Assembly (NCBI RefSeq): GCF_018139145.2 | Contig: NC_059478.1 | Span: forward strand, 13,003,001-13,067,000 | Direction of reading: 5' to 3' | Source of the DNA: Gymnogyps californianus | Lineage: Eukaryota > Chordata > Aves > Accipitriformes > Cathartidae | Length of the DNA stretch: 64,000 bases | In this document: positions 24,601 through 37,100 of the stretch, one piece after another | How the letters are laid out: the number at the start of each line of letters is the position of its first letter | Position numbering within the stretch: the first letter of the stretch is position 1 | Translations under genes and position numbers: made by a program | The notes under the pieces: model-generated | The model's database searches: none | What the model saw: only the letters and a program-made list of their open reading frames with translations | Told to the model about the DNA's origin: nothing

Positions 24601-27600
24601 AATAGCCCAGGGACTGTGCTCTAATCACTAGATACTCCTCTCCCTTACTCATAGGCGAGTAGTTTAAATTAATGTACAGTAAGCACTTATCAGATTTTAG
24701 GATGAAGTACAAAACAGCTGAGACAAATGATGTTCAGCCAGCTAATTGCCTAGATTAACTTTTTGATTCTTACATTCAGTGGCAAATCTGTTGTCACCAA
24801 AGACGCAGAAACTCGTCCCCTTCTGCCTGTCTCAGATGTTCAGGTTTTGGTCATGAATGTGATGCATAATAATAAAATAACTAGCAATATCACAATGAGA
24901 ACAGAATTCAGTGACCTCTGTTATTTCATGGTTTCAGCAGCTCTGTCTCGCTGGGAGTGCTTTGAATTTTTCAGTCAACTTAGCAACATACTCTTTGATA
25001 CACTCTTCATTATTAAGCTAATAGGGAGGCACACGGAGGACTTTAAAATGGATTCAAGTGTGAAACCAGTAGGTAATATACATAATGAGGCCATTGCTAC
25101 AGCTGTGCTGCTTGGTAGAGATAAACTACAAAGGAACTTCAAATTGGCTCTGGCTTGAGTTAGACCTGCACCTGCGAACAGCAGAGACATTGGGGATATC
25201 AAGCAAACAGTCTGGGATTTCTTAATTGACTAAAGTTATCTATGTATAAGCAATCTTGCAAAAGCTGATTTGGGGGAAGGAGAAATAACTCTCCTCTTTT
25301 TTTTTTTAACTTATGAGGAAAACAGCAACAAACCCCCCTATGTGTATTTCACCCTGTCTTTCTCCTCTGAGGTTCTGACTACTAACACAGTTTCTTCTTT
25401 CCCTTACCTGTCTGTGGATTTTGGGTTTCCTTTCATATCTAAATTATCACAAGGCTTCTCATGGCAATATAATGCTATGGTATGGATCTGTCTAATAATA
25501 CTAACTGGGTCTCATTTTGCAAATACCTGAGTGTTTTCAGATCTGGCTGTGGATGTCAAACACTTGCTGGTATAACAAGGCTATTCAAAATTAGTTTTTC
25601 AACTTCTCCAAGTCTGTCTATGTATCTGGAATTGGGAAGCCATAAAACAATGGCCAGCCTTGTTGTTTGGAAAAGATGGATGTTCTTGTGGCTAAGACTG
25701 GTGGGGGGAGAGCAGAGGGAGGCAATAAAGACTTGGTTCTTATCTCTGTCAAATACTTTTCGTGCCTGATAGCATGTCACTTAGTCTCTGTGTATCTCTG
25801 TAGGGATCTTGTAACTACTTGTACCTGTAGGGATAATAGCCGCCCTTCTCTCCTCTTATCCATCCCATTGTTTTGGTTTGTGAACTCTTACTAGTAAAAG
25901 ACTGTTTTTTACAGTGTGTGTGTAATGAGATGATATCTATATTGTTTCCTTCAAGCTGTGCCATAAATATTTTTGAGAATCATGTGTCAAAATATCCTGG
26001 AAAAAAAAAAATCACATTTTTAGGAAAACAAAGTTCCCATGCTTCGGGGGTTTTATTTTTTTCTTGTAGTCCACAAAGACAGCACAGCTCGCATTTCCTG
26101 AAATAGTCTGTGGTTTTCCTCTTCTGCACAAATTGCTGCACTGTATTTTGGAGTTGTGATCTATTATGAGAGTGATATAGACTGGGAATCTACAGGAGCT
26201 GATGAATAAAGAGCCCAAGTAAAAACAGCAATTCAAGTGACTGTACCTCAATTGTATTCTGACCAGGAATTAAATGTTTCTAATCCTGGCCTCTTGAAAT
26301 GCCTTGTTTCGATATGTTGTGTTTATTATAAATCTACAGAAACTTTATAATCTGTGAAACAAGAAAAAAATACAGTTATTGAATTTATATATGGAATTTA
26401 AACAAGTGGTGATAGAAAAATTTGAAGGGGAACAAAAATTCTGATTTGGGTCATGAGTTTTTTGTTTTGTTTTAGGAGGTTTTTTTAGTAAGTTCTGTTT
26501 GGTATCTTTAATGCAGTAAGCAGGACAATGTGATGTCGTAAGTACATAGCTATTCCAGGTTATACTTAAAGACTTGCAGAACTAACACACAAATAATAAT
26601 AAAGAGAATGTATGCCTGGGGAAATGCAAGCGATTACGCACTTGTGAAAATGAGAATCAGTCTGAATTTACTTCTTGTTACTTACAAGCAACCTGGGAGA
26701 CCCAGTAAAATGAAGTCTAGTTTGGGAGACCTGGGTAGGACGCTGCTGCCTGAGCTCATGCAAAACATTTTTTGTGATTGTGTATTTGTGTATAATGAAG
26801 GCTCATCTCTCGGGGAAATGAAAGTAGCATGGCCTTTAAAGGAAGGGAGGAAGGCATTCTTAAGCAATAAAAGATTGAAGATGTGGAGAGAATGGAAGAG
26901 GGAGACTCAAAATTCTTAAAATAGCTTTTTTGGTTTGGGGGCATCACAGTGAAATATAAAATGAAGCCTTCAGGCTTTAGTGACTTTAATCAGGCTTTTC
27001 TTGAACCAGTGAGCTTTTTGGCTTATATTTGTTACTCCGGCAAAAAAAAGTACAAGCCTTGTTTCTGATGGAACTAGATAAATTCAGGAAATTCTAATTC
27101 TGGGGGAAAAACAGCTGTTAACAAAATACAGGAAAAATATATCCTTGAAACTCTGATAACTAAAAGTGACAGAAGAAACTTGAAACTAGGGCTGCCCCTT
27201 ACATAGCACAAATTTTGACAGTTGGCCACACAGACTTTTTAAATTTTTTTTTTTTTAAAAGCCCCAGAATGTTCAATGAAGTTTTTTCAGTTTTAAGGAT
27301 AGGAGCATATCCCAACACTCCCAACCAGAACAGAAAGTTGCAATACCAAAAATCTCCTAAGGAAGCCTGTTCCTGCCAAGAGATCCTGGGCAGGGTGATT
27401 TGAATAAAATTGTGAATGCTTCAGGGCTCATCCAAGTTGAGTGAACTCTGAACCTTTAGAGATTCACACATCAGTAGTTTCTTTGACGTGAAAGAGTTTC
27501 TGAGGTAAATCCAGGAAAAATTATTGTCTATTGAAGCCTTTTGCCACCATCCAGCTGTGGGATGGCGCCTGGCAGTGGTGTGGGCAGCAGAGCAAGGCAT

Positions 27601-28366
27601 GGGGCAGATGCCTTCCATTCTGTTGTGGGGCACAGCCACTGCTGCAGAGGTAGCAATGTGCCCTGGCAGCATGGGGATGGTGCTCAAGCCTCTGGGGACA
27701 GGACGTGATGTGGCCATGTAGCTTCTCACCCTGTCCTGGTGTTTTTCTCAGCCCTTCACCTGAATATATGAAATTGTAGAGTTTCAGGGCCCTGTTCATG
27801 CTTGTATACATTGATGTAACTGATTTCAAGTCAACAGAGTTGGAACTGTTCAAAAGCATGCGAAAAATTGTCAGCTAGATGAGCAAAAAGAATGAGATTG
27901 GACCAGAAGTCATGAGAGTTTGAAGTACTACAGGGTTTGAGCTGATTTCTGACTCTTTGTTCTTTTTATTGTTGGAGAGAGGGAGTCAGGGCAGGCAGGT
28001 GATTTCTTTTCGTTGTTGTTGCTGTACCACAGTTAGAAAAACAAATCTGACCGATTTTGTTTGTTTATTTTGCCTTAACTCTTACAAGACCATCTTTGAC
28101 TCAGGTGAATTAGTGTCACCTTTCCTAGTCCTCGCAGCTGCCCCAGGCACACCAGCTGTCCTCCTGCAGGCAGGCAGCAAGTCGTGCCTTGGTGATTTCC
28201 CGCTGTTACTGCAAGCCTTCTCATTGACCAGGACCTCCAAAAGAGCAGCTCCACGTAGTTTTAACACATTCTCCTTCTCTTAGCTTTACATTGTTAAAGA
28301 TTAGGTACGGAGGAAGGAGGAGATAGAAAAAAGACTCTCTTTCCTTCAAAAGACTGGACTAAAAAG

Positions 28367-28385
28367 CAAGCAGCTGAGCTGCTTG
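28367..28385. promoter_or_regulatory. 19-bp perfect palindrome with an E-box core
   Basis: CAAGCAGCTGAGCTGCTTG is an inverted repeat with 9-bp arms around a single central G. It contains CAGCTG, the E-box variant bound by class II bHLH factors such as MyoD and ASCL1. Function is inferred from motif only. Confidence 0.3.
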
Positions 28386-28506
28386 TGCAGGTGTTGACTT
28401 AATAGGACAGTTATTCTTGGGTACCCATGTACCTAGAGCTAGGCTGATGAACTTAATGATTTTTGTTCAAGATAGATAGAAACACGTATCTCCAAACACA
28501 CTAGAA

Positions 28507-28530
28507 AGTGAAAACTTTCACTTTTCACTG
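28507..28530 (-). promoter_or_regulatory. PRDM1/IRF-type motif within an imperfect palindrome
   Basis: On the minus strand this reads CAGTGAAAAGTGAAAGTTTT. The AAGTGAAAGT core agrees with the PRDM1 (Blimp-1) consensus and resembles interferon-stimulated response elements. The + strand contains AGTGAAAA and TTTTCACT as facing arms. Single motif matches of this length are common by chance. Confidence 0.25.
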
Positions 28531-30712
28531 ACTTATTTTTTTCTTCTGTTCAGCTTCAGATTCTCTGTCATGTGATAGTCATATGTAATGCTTTCTTTTC
28601 TGATGGTCAAGCACCACATAGTCACTCCTGAGATAGTAAAGTATCTTTTAATAGGAAAACTGAGGAAATAGCCTCTAATGATTCTTTGCAAGATGTTATT
28701 TCTACCTCTGCAATGGCTGATTTAGGTCTCAGTGGTGGCCAACAGCCAGGAAAAGAGCAAGACAGTACTTTCTAATAGAAAATGTGAATCTTCCTTACAA
28801 TGTTAAAATAAGGAGTATTGGATAATTTCCTTCAGAGGCAGATAAGACTAGGTTCTGCCTGGGTGTGCTGCTTTCTCTGTGATCCCTCACCCAGGATTAT
28901 AGTGAGCTGATAGTCTGTTTAGTTTACATAGGCAAGTCCACATTCTCATGTCTTTTTTGTGTTGTTTTAATTCTTATGTGACTGCTCTGCTCTGTCAGCT
29001 GTTGGGGCAAGAGCTGTGCTGGGACTTTGTGAGGCATACAGGCTGCTTTTCTCCCTCCATGGAGAAAGACTTGTGGGTGAGCTCTAAGCATGATCCCTAA
29101 TCCCACCAGAACCAGATCCGAAGTGCTTCTGGGGTAAATGTAGCATTTGATCCCGCTGAAAGCATCATCTTTGTTGTGGGCCGGGTAGCTGATGTTTCAC
29201 TCCCCGCCCCCCCCGCGTTAAAATTCAATCGAAAAGAAAACATTCCTTGAAGCTTTTGAAGTTAAAATTTTGCTTCATTTTGGCTACTCTTATGCTTTGC
29301 TTTCTTCTTCTGTACATCTTATCCTGCTTTTATTGTATGAGTCTGTGTGTTTGTATATGGAGCAAAGCTGAAAAATAAATTCCTGCATTTGCTTTTCATT
29401 TTGGACCATTTTTAAGACTTAAAAAATCATAGTAGTCTGTCTTTTCAATGCAATGATTTTGAAATAAAAAAAATTGTCAGGGATCAAGTTGTAATAAAAA
29501 GTTCTTATTCTTCCTTTCTGTTCTGATTGAAACCACTGGATTGAAGCTACTGACTTATTCAGTGGGAAGACTGAAAGCCTCATACTCCAGGACATTGTAG
29601 CTGGAACTGCACTAACTTGAAACTAAATTAACATACTAGACAATAAAGCTTTCTATACGTGATTATTCTATAAATTTTTTGTTTTTGAAGAATTATAAGG
29701 GCATAATATAAATAGTGGAAGTGATGGGAAATTTTCGAACTTTCAGTTTCCTAAAATCAGAACAATTTAAGAACACAGTACACTAATAAATAGTATCATA
29801 ATACTAATGACTACTACTATACATCAGGGCTATTAAGTTTTGAATACCAATTTTACTATAAAGGTAGTGGGAAGGTATAAGTGTCATTGCATTTGATAGT
29901 CTGACTTGGTTCATTGTAGGAGTTACAAAATAAGTGAATTAAAATATGACTAAATATTAAAGTGGGGAAATTCCATTTGTTCCTAGATTCCTGCTTCATA
30001 CGTTATACCAGCAGCAGTTCAAAGCTGTGTAATGGTTGTTGAGACATTAAGCAAGGACATCTTAGTAACATGCTTAGGAATGCAGAGCTTGTAGCTGTAT
30101 GCACACCTCCTTTATCTACTCGTTATTGGAAAAGTCAAGGGTTTTTTGGCCTTACTTAGACCATGCACATACCTGACTAAGGAGTTTGTACTAGTGGTAG
30201 ATGGACTCTACAGAAGATTAAATATAACTTCCCCTGAACTGTACTTAATACAAATCATGTTGTTTTCTTTTTATACGATATCCAGCTAATTTAAAAATGC
30301 AAATCTGAAATCTGCATTTTTTTTCAGTGAAATCCCCTAGGCCTGTTATTGTACATCCTGGATTTCTGAGCTCCTACCGTGGAGGAACTGGATTTTTACA
30401 GGCTTTGAGTTGGGAGCGTATCGTCATTGCTGCCTCTGAGACAGGCCGGGTGCTAGTATACTAAATTAGACCTCATACCTGCTGCTGTGTACTGGTCTGG
30501 TGAGGAAAACCTCTTTCCTGTGCTGGCAGGCCTATGCTTTGGATTGTTCTGAGCTGAAGCACCATGCTTTATATTATTTCTTTTACCTGAGCCTCATAAT
30601 TATTTTTAAACTTAGAAGCTGGACTTCTAACAAAACACACCATTTTCCTGAAGAATTGCCTATAATGCAAATGCACAGTATAAATATTTTGTCAGCTTTC
30701 CTATTTCATATC

Positions 30713-30736
30713 TGTGTGTGTGTGGAGAGAGAGAGA
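30713..30736. repeat. Compound TG/GA microsatellite
   Basis: Six TG units followed directly by six GA units. Confidence 0.85.
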
Positions 30737-31012
30737 TATCACCACAGTTTAACTGAAGAACATGTGCTTCACATGTTGGTCTTAGGTTAAGTACAAGGAG
30801 GAGCTCATAATACTCTTCACTTTGTCTTTCATAAGCATTCTGGAAAAGTTGGCTTTTCAGTAATGAAGCTGGCCATATTAATTACAGCATATTTGAAGAT
30901 CTGTGAAAGCTGGTTTGCCAAATGTTTTTACCCATGGGTTTTTGAGGAGAGTTTGTCCAAATCTGACAGAGGTTGCAGTTCTAACACTTACCACATGAAT
31001 TCAATGTGACGT

Positions 31013-31029
31013 TTTTGCCCTAGGCAAAA
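31013..31029. promoter_or_regulatory. AP-2-type palindrome
   Basis: TTTTGCCCTAGGCAAAA is a perfect inverted repeat with 7-bp arms around CTA. Its centre, GCCCTAGGC, fits the TFAP2 consensus GCCNNNGGC. Motif evidence only. Confidence 0.3.
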
Positions 31030-31245
31030 TAACAAATTTTGAGCAAATTTGTCCCAGTGAGAATTTAATACTATTTTCACTAAGAAATGTCCCTATTTTC
31101 AGTGCAAATCATTCTTGGTTTATTGTCTTGTGAAATAGCAGTTCTCAATCTTCACAAATATTTTACTTTTGTAAGCAAACTAGTGAAAATTCAGCATAAA
31201 AAGTTTGGTTTTCTGTGGAAGTTTCTTATTGTTTCTAAGTAGGGT

Positions 31246-31360
31246 GATTTCTCTTTTTTTTTTCTTTCCCTCCTATCTGTCAGCTCTGGTTTATTGATGA
31301 TGTTTCCCCCTTGTGCCTTTTTTTTTGTTTGTGTTTTCCTTTTTTTTTTTTTTTTTTTTT
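31246..31360. repeat. T-rich low-complexity tract ending in T21
   Basis: A pyrimidine-dominated stretch with several T runs, the last being 21 uninterrupted T at 31340-31360. Confidence 0.85.
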
Positions 31361-31640
31361 GTCAATAAGTTAATCTTATAGTGATGACACAAATTTTTGA
31401 TAGAAAGTTCATCCTACCAATTGTTGATAGGGCTTGCTGTGAATGCAAGTCCTGCGTCAGGTCATAATCTAAGATCTGAACTGCAAACAGCGTAGGCTGG
31501 AGTAAACAGACTTGACTAACTTGTACCTGCCAGGGATTTGGCCCAATTATTTTGGCTATGAGGAAGAAAACTAATGCTGGTTCTAAATTAGCCAAATCTG
31601 AAATATTTTGCATTTATCTTGGTGATAATTCACAGTTTGT

Positions 31641-31960
31641 TGTATTTTATAGTATCAAGCTTAAATGGAATAAACAATTTTTTGAATCTTATCATCCTAC
31701 ACTAATATAATGGGACGTCTACTAATTGCTCTGAAGCATCTTATTTAAAGATAAATAACCTTTGTACTGGAAATAAAATTAAAACTTATTTAATTGTATG
31801 CTGACATGCTAAAAGCAGTACTGTATATAAATGGCTTTATCATCAGTTTTGCTAGGAGGCCTGCAATGAATATTATTAGCAGGGACTTTGAATTGAAAGA
31901 TATGCTCCCCATGAATAATGTAAAGTAGCAAAATAATATGGTACATCCTAACAAAACAAA
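31641..31960. promoter_or_regulatory. Candidate conserved noncoding block
   Basis: Dense AT-rich motif text without repeats, for example GTATATAAATGGCTTTATCA near 31824 (MEF2- and CDX-like cores) and GAATATTATTAGCAGGGAC near 31868. No open frame of note. Inferred from style only. Confidence 0.22.
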
Positions 31961-33400
31961 CATATTTTAACCTTGAATTTCATTTGTGAGTGGTGTGTAT
32001 CTGTTATTTCCATCCACACAATAAGAATTCTCAAAGACTATCATATGCCCCTTTTTTTTTTTTTTCTGGCTTCTGTTCATGATTCCTGGTATTTCTAGCT
32101 CCTTTTGCGATCTTCTTGAAAGTCTTCTCGTCTCTTGTAGTGCATTTGCCTCCCACTTCTTCCCTGCAAGGTGTTAATCTTTCCCTGTGCTTCTACTTCA
32201 CATAAGACGTTTACATGCTGATTTTCACTTTCCTTGATTTCTTAAAATGCTTTTAAAAAATCCATATCTTTATGTAGCAATGGTATTCTGAAATTGTTAA
32301 TACTTTTTTTTGTCAAAATGCCTTGTAGGAAGCAAAAAAGGCAATAAAACTCTTTAAGTGGCCATGGTTATGGAAATAATGTGAACCACTCTTCTACACT
32401 GTGCCTGAATATATGAGCAGCTGATGCAGATTTCTGGGTACCATGGCCAAATCCTCACCCTCCACAAACAATATATTAATTCTTGTAAGAAACGTTCAAG
32501 ATGATTCAAATTTAAGGAGTACAGAAAAAATTACTTTTAGTGAGATTTCAGTGAGAGGGAAAAGAGTCTTCTCCATCTGCTCACTTTCTACCAGACTGAT
32601 TCTTACTGCATTGTGAATTCAGGGTAACGTCCTTGAAACCAATACCTGTAATCTGGATTTTTTTTTACTCTGGTGTACCTCATCTGGTCCAAAACAATAG
32701 TTAGCAATAGTTGCAGAATACAGGACCCAATTCCTACAGCCCTTGAATGGAGCTGAACTTGCATCAGGTTTCCATCCAATGCAGTTACAGTTCTTGCAAA
32801 TGAATTCTGGAATACAGGGAGGTGTTGATTCACCGTGGACTAGTAGCTGAATGTCAGCGCTCGAGAGTCTGAGCACATCTCCTCTGAGCAGGTGGAACAG
32901 CTGGAGATCAGGGTGGGTGCACAGAGGTAGGGAGGGAAAAGAGAAGGTTGGAGGAATGGGGATGAGGAACTGAGCCTGTTATTCCAAATCTTCAAAGCAG
33001 CTGCTCCCAAACTTTTCTGCCATGGACCACTCTTGGTCTTGCATATCCTTATGGTTGCCTACCAAAATAAGGTTGTTTAACTTTGAATCTCAGCTAAGAA
33101 AGCATTATCTGGTAACACGTTCTTTGCTTTGCTTACTGTACTGAGCTTTTAAAAAACAAACGCTGTATTGTGGTGTGTGTTGGCATGGTACCAGAGGAAA
33201 TATTCTGCTACAAAGTTTGCGTTTGCCTTGCAAGCTAAGGGAGGAAGAGCGAGGCCTAGCGGAGTGTTGACACCGATGGTAGTGACAGACCTGCTGGACT
33301 GTATTCTGGAACTGTCATCTGTGGTGTGGGGCTTTTCTTTGTTTAAAGACAACATTTATATGAGGTCAGAATGCGATACTTTTGTTACCACAAGTTTTGT
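31961..33400. other. Unique DNA, no gene seen
   Basis: Includes a T14 run at 32052-32065. A phrase near 33002-33035 (CTTTTCTGCCATGGACCACT) resembles text seen in old interspersed repeats, but I cannot name a family. Confidence 0.4.
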
Positions 33401-33406
33401 TACCAC
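33380..33406. repeat. Two copies of a 12-bp unit, period 15
   Basis: TTTTGTTACCAC occurs at 33380-33391 and again at 33395-33406. It is a short local duplication. Confidence 0.75.
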
Positions 33407-33960
33407 TTCCAGTTGTGCTCAGCTTGTAAGTGGTGGCGGCCACGGGGATTGTGGCCTGTGGGCCCTGGCCTGCTGCCTGTAGGAGAGCGAGGCCCTGGCT
33501 GCCTGGCACTGCGCCTGCCTTGGGCACCATGTGAAAACCCAGCAAAAGCAACAGAGAATTATTATTATTATTTTTTTTTCCCCTCTGTTTAACTCTCACA
33601 GTGGCCTTGTGAGGCCAATGAATTATGTATTACTGCTTGATTTCTCTCGCACACTTAGCCGCATTAACTAAGGTGGTTTTACAGGAGCCGGCCGTTCCTT
33701 GGCAGGCCGTGCCTGCAGGGAGCTTGCTGACCTGGCGCTGCTCTGTCTGGGGGCCGGGCTGGCCGGATTGGGGTGTGGACCCCAGCCTGGGCTCAATGGC
33801 TACCAAACCCCCAGCGCTCCTGAAGGACGGGACTGCTGTGCTGACTGGAAGGTGGTCATCCTTCCTCACAGGTGTGTTTAGCATCCAGTTATACATCGTC
33901 TGTTTATATGTGGCTGTGTTTCTATTTGTGTTTCTCTGCAGCCAGTTGCCTGCTTAGAAA
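33401..33960. other. GC-rich patch with scattered CpGs
   Basis: Two GC-rich parts (about 33420-33530 and 33680-33840) contain CpGs such as GTGGCGGCCACGGGG and GAGCCGGCCGTTCC. They are separated by an ATT/T run (33559-33579). Open frames of 60-110 codons on both strands reflect composition and are not recognisable proteins. It may be a small CpG island or the remnant of a GC-rich repeat. Confidence 0.3.
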
Positions 33961-34631
33961 ATGTAAATATTTTAAATACAAGGCTTTAGAATGTTTTATG
34001 GTTTTGCTAACCAAAAAGTACGCACTGTATTTTTCCAGCACTTTTGCTAAATGCATATATAACTTTTTTCCTGTAAAGTAGAATATTTTCCCTAAGGAGT
34101 TAACTAATATCTCTGAAGCGTTCTGAAGTTAAGATTTGAGAAGTCTTCAATATATGTCCCTGATTTTCTGATTCTATTGCTTATTTATTTAGTCTGATGG
34201 GAATAGGCTTTGTCTACTGCGCTTGAAGAAGAAAAGAAGATTTTTGTGCTCCCGGGAGGTGAAGGCAGTTTTCATTGGCATTTTAGTGAAATATTAAAGG
34301 CAAAGCAGATTTGGAGGGACACACTGCAAAAGCTGTCACAGTGATCAGAGAAGCACTGGAGTGAGGAAGGGGACAGCTAAATGTGTAGGTGGAGAGTCGG
34401 TCCATTTGTGCAAAGGTATGAGTAACCGAGGTTATGAATTGGTTGCAGATGGGAGCTGGCAAGCAAGAAAAGTGGAACAAAATTATATTGACATCCCTGT
34501 GTTGTCTAAAGACCACTACAAGACCATTAGTATTGCTGCGTAGCCAGCAGGGAGGCCCTGTCAGGGTGAGATTTTACTTAGGCAACGGGTATTGATTTTT
34601 GGTCTGCCGCCAGGATGTAGGAAGGAAAAGA

Positions 34632-34686
34632 TTTTTTTTTTTTTTTTTTCCCCCTCCCCGCCCCCCCGCCCCCCCCCCGCCCCCCG
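34632..34686. repeat. T18 run joined to a C-rich G-quadruplex/i-motif tract
   Basis: On the + strand, 18 T are followed by C runs of 5, 4, 7, 10 and 6, each separated by one base (T, G, G, G), ending at G34686. The minus strand therefore has five runs of 4-10 G with one-base loops, next to A18. This is close to the ideal for a parallel G-quadruplex. The whole tract is also near-continuous polypurine/polypyrimidine. The pattern is seen directly; folding in the cell is inferred. Confidence 0.85.
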
Positions 34687-34927
34687 TGTCCATATTCATG
34701 GATGCAAAGCAGTGTGGCTGGAGCTGGGATGTAGGGTTGAGAGTGGCTGCCTGCTGTCACAACTCTGACTTTATTGGGGGAACAAAATGAATCCTTTGAA
34801 TAGCCCTTCAGACTTCTTGCCTTGTCTTTGCTGATCTCCCTTCTCATGTTTCCTCTAAGGCTGTTCTAAAAGGCAAAATTAAGGATCACATGTGGTGATG
34901 GCGTGAAGCATCATGTATGGCAAACAT

Positions 34928-34930
<3 letters not shown>

Positions 34931-34957
<27 letters not shown>
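34931..34957. repeat. T27 homopolymer
   Basis: Twenty-seven uninterrupted T. On the minus strand it would be a poly(A), but the sequence upstream of it on that strand does not look like a processed transcript. Confidence 0.9.
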
Positions 34958-34959
<2 letters not shown>

Positions 34960-36789
34960 TCTCTCTGAATTAATTTTGAATGACTTGTTAGTGTCTCTGG
35001 TCACCCAAACGGAGAGCCCTATGCTTGACCCCAGAGCAGCAGCAGCCACAGCCATGAGGGCTGCAGCTCTCACCTGGGGTTGCTCTGGGTGCTGTGGGGC
35101 TCCTGGCAGGAGCCAGGGACTCCTTCATGGCAGTGCAGGGAGAAACTCTAAGGATTCGAGCCTCCTTCAATTTCTGGCCAAACTCTGATCCAGATGGTGC
35201 CAAGTAAAGCTGTTAGTAGTGCTTTTGTGCTTTCTGTTCTAGTGAAAACTGATTAGGAGCTAAAAATGGGCCATGAAGCTGCTATCAGGCCGGGTAGCAG
35301 CTCTTGTTCTTGGGTCTCACTTGAAGTGGCAACCTAGAAGGGGAATAGCTTAGTACTTAGTGACTGCTTCTCCTCTTCCTCCTCCTGCAATGGAGGTGTG
35401 CCAGTACTAGTTTCTCTTATGTATTTACAAGTGTCCAATTTAACATGTTTGCAATGGGTTTATTTCCCTACGTCCTCAGAGGAAGCTTGGCAAAGAGAAA
35501 TTTCTGGCAAGAGAAAAACTTGTGTGAAAAATAACGATCTACAGTCTGCTTGTAATAGATGTACAGACACTGACCTGATCTTAAATCACATAGGAACCTT
35601 CCCCTGGACTTAAGCTAGCTCCTAGTATATTGTTATTAACATACTCCCTTAGCAGAGAAAATAAATCTGATAGAAATATGTTTTTCTTCATTCTATTGCG
35701 TGTACAATAAACACTTAGCTAAGGGTGCCTTTTCTTTAAAATTTAAATACCCACACACAGAAAATTGAGACTGCTGAATTGTTAGAGAAGCAAGCGCTAA
35801 AATAGAACAGTGTTGTTTAACTGTAATAGATTTGTTAAATATCCCATGCTATTTCATCCCTGTTCATCTATGTCCTTACCTCTTTTTCATGTTGTGAAGC
35901 CTGCTTAAATGTCATTCTGCTATTTGTTTGACAGGAGATTATTACTATGGAGGATAGATCTGAACGCTGCTTGTTTCCAAGGGGATAAATGAAAATATTC
36001 TTTTGGGAATTTGGCCCTTTAATTATGGATAATTTTAAAACAAATTAGTTTTGATCATTGAAACACCAGATTAAATCTCAGCATTGATTGCAGTCAGTTC
36101 TGTTAACACTCCAAATTTTGTGTTGTCTTGTGGTACAGGCAGCTGTTTGTGTCCTGAAAATTTGTTTGCTGCTGCTCTATTCATACTCTCTCCTACTTTG
36201 GTTTTGGCCACATATCTGATTGGGAAAGCAATTATAATCAAGAAAACAAAAGCCCGATCCAGAATAATATGACTTTTTAAATTATAAATGTTTTTAATTT
36301 TGCCTTAGTAGTGATTAATTAGAACTTTTTGCAGACTCCCCATGTATTTAAGAGTAAAATGGTGGTTAAAGGGTAAAAAGCCACCTATCAACAAATTCTG
36401 TCAAAGTGCTGTGTTTTCCCACCTGTTCTAAAGCAAAGCAGAAGTCAAGCCCTTACCTTATTCTTTTTCCTTGGTTCTCCCTCCAGGACCTACTCAGATT
36501 CTCTCTGGCTTGACTTTAACCCTGAAATGGAAAATTATCTGATACTGTATTAGGATGAGTCACCAAGAAATATCCTTGCTTGTCTGTGGAGGGTGTTAGC
36601 CCCTTAGAGCAGAACAACATGAGCAATTTCAAATTACAGTTTATTCGCTTAGGTCTGGCAAGATACAATACATTATTGTATTTAACTTTACTGTTCAATG
36701 CTTTAATTTCCCCCTGCCCCCCAATGACAACCCAACCTTTGTCTGAGCTCTGTCTAGTTAGGCTACAAAGTAATCAGAAAAAGGCTACT

Positions 36790-37100
36790 GGTTTTTATTT
36801 GCTGCAGAAAAGCTGGTGCAATATAAATAACGGTTTGCAACACCGTGTGTGCAACAATGGTTTTATAAGATGTAAGCATAAAGTCTATTTTCTTAAGAAA
36901 CTGAGGTGCTTTATGAAGACCTATTAGTGTAATAGAAAGCATTTTCATCAGTGCATTTTGCAAGAAAATCCTAGTGGAGGCTTGGATATCATTTAGATGG
37001 TGTATTATTTGTGAGCATGGCTGCTTTTTTAATCATGCTTTTGAAAAACATCTAGTACAATGGCACAATTTATTTCTTCTAGTAACGTTTTCATATAAAT
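36790..37100. promoter_or_regulatory. Candidate conserved noncoding block
   Basis: Repeat-free text with a TTTAATCATGCTTTTG core near 37027, ATATAAATAACGG near 36820 and TAGATGGTGTATTATTTG near 36995. No open frame of note. Inferred from motif style only. Confidence 0.2.

Larger units (their letters stand above)
21681..31640. other. About 10 kb of unique AT-rich DNA, no gene supported
   Basis: It holds the longest open frame of the window (21686-22144, 152 codons) and one of 131 codons at 24763-25158. Neither has a recognisable domain or unusual composition. Simple runs lie at 23079-23092 (A), 23692-23724 (T), 27239-27257 (T), 30713-30736 (TG then GA) and 31340-31360 (21 T). A slightly GC-rich patch lies at 27540-27725. 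Short palindromes at 28367-28385, 28507-28530 and 31013-31029 are listed separately. Confidence 0.45.
33961..36785. other. Unique DNA with strong homopolymer tracts, no gene seen
   Basis: Contains the poly-T/poly-C tract at 34632-34686, a T27 run at 34931-34957, a moderately GC-rich patch at 35010-35130 and a short hairpin (GCTGCTATC/GGTAGCAGC) at about 35278-35301. No coding frame is supported. Confidence 0.45.

Noticed and set aside
24763..25158. A 131-codon open frame, acceptor-like at its start
   Set aside because: No recognisable domain, no convincing donor at the expected end, and length within chance.
34931..35200. A processed pseudogene with a poly(A) tail on the minus strand
   Set aside because: There is no poly(A) signal or recognisable mRNA upstream of the T27 run, and CR1-bearing birds seldom make poly(A)-tailed retrocopies.
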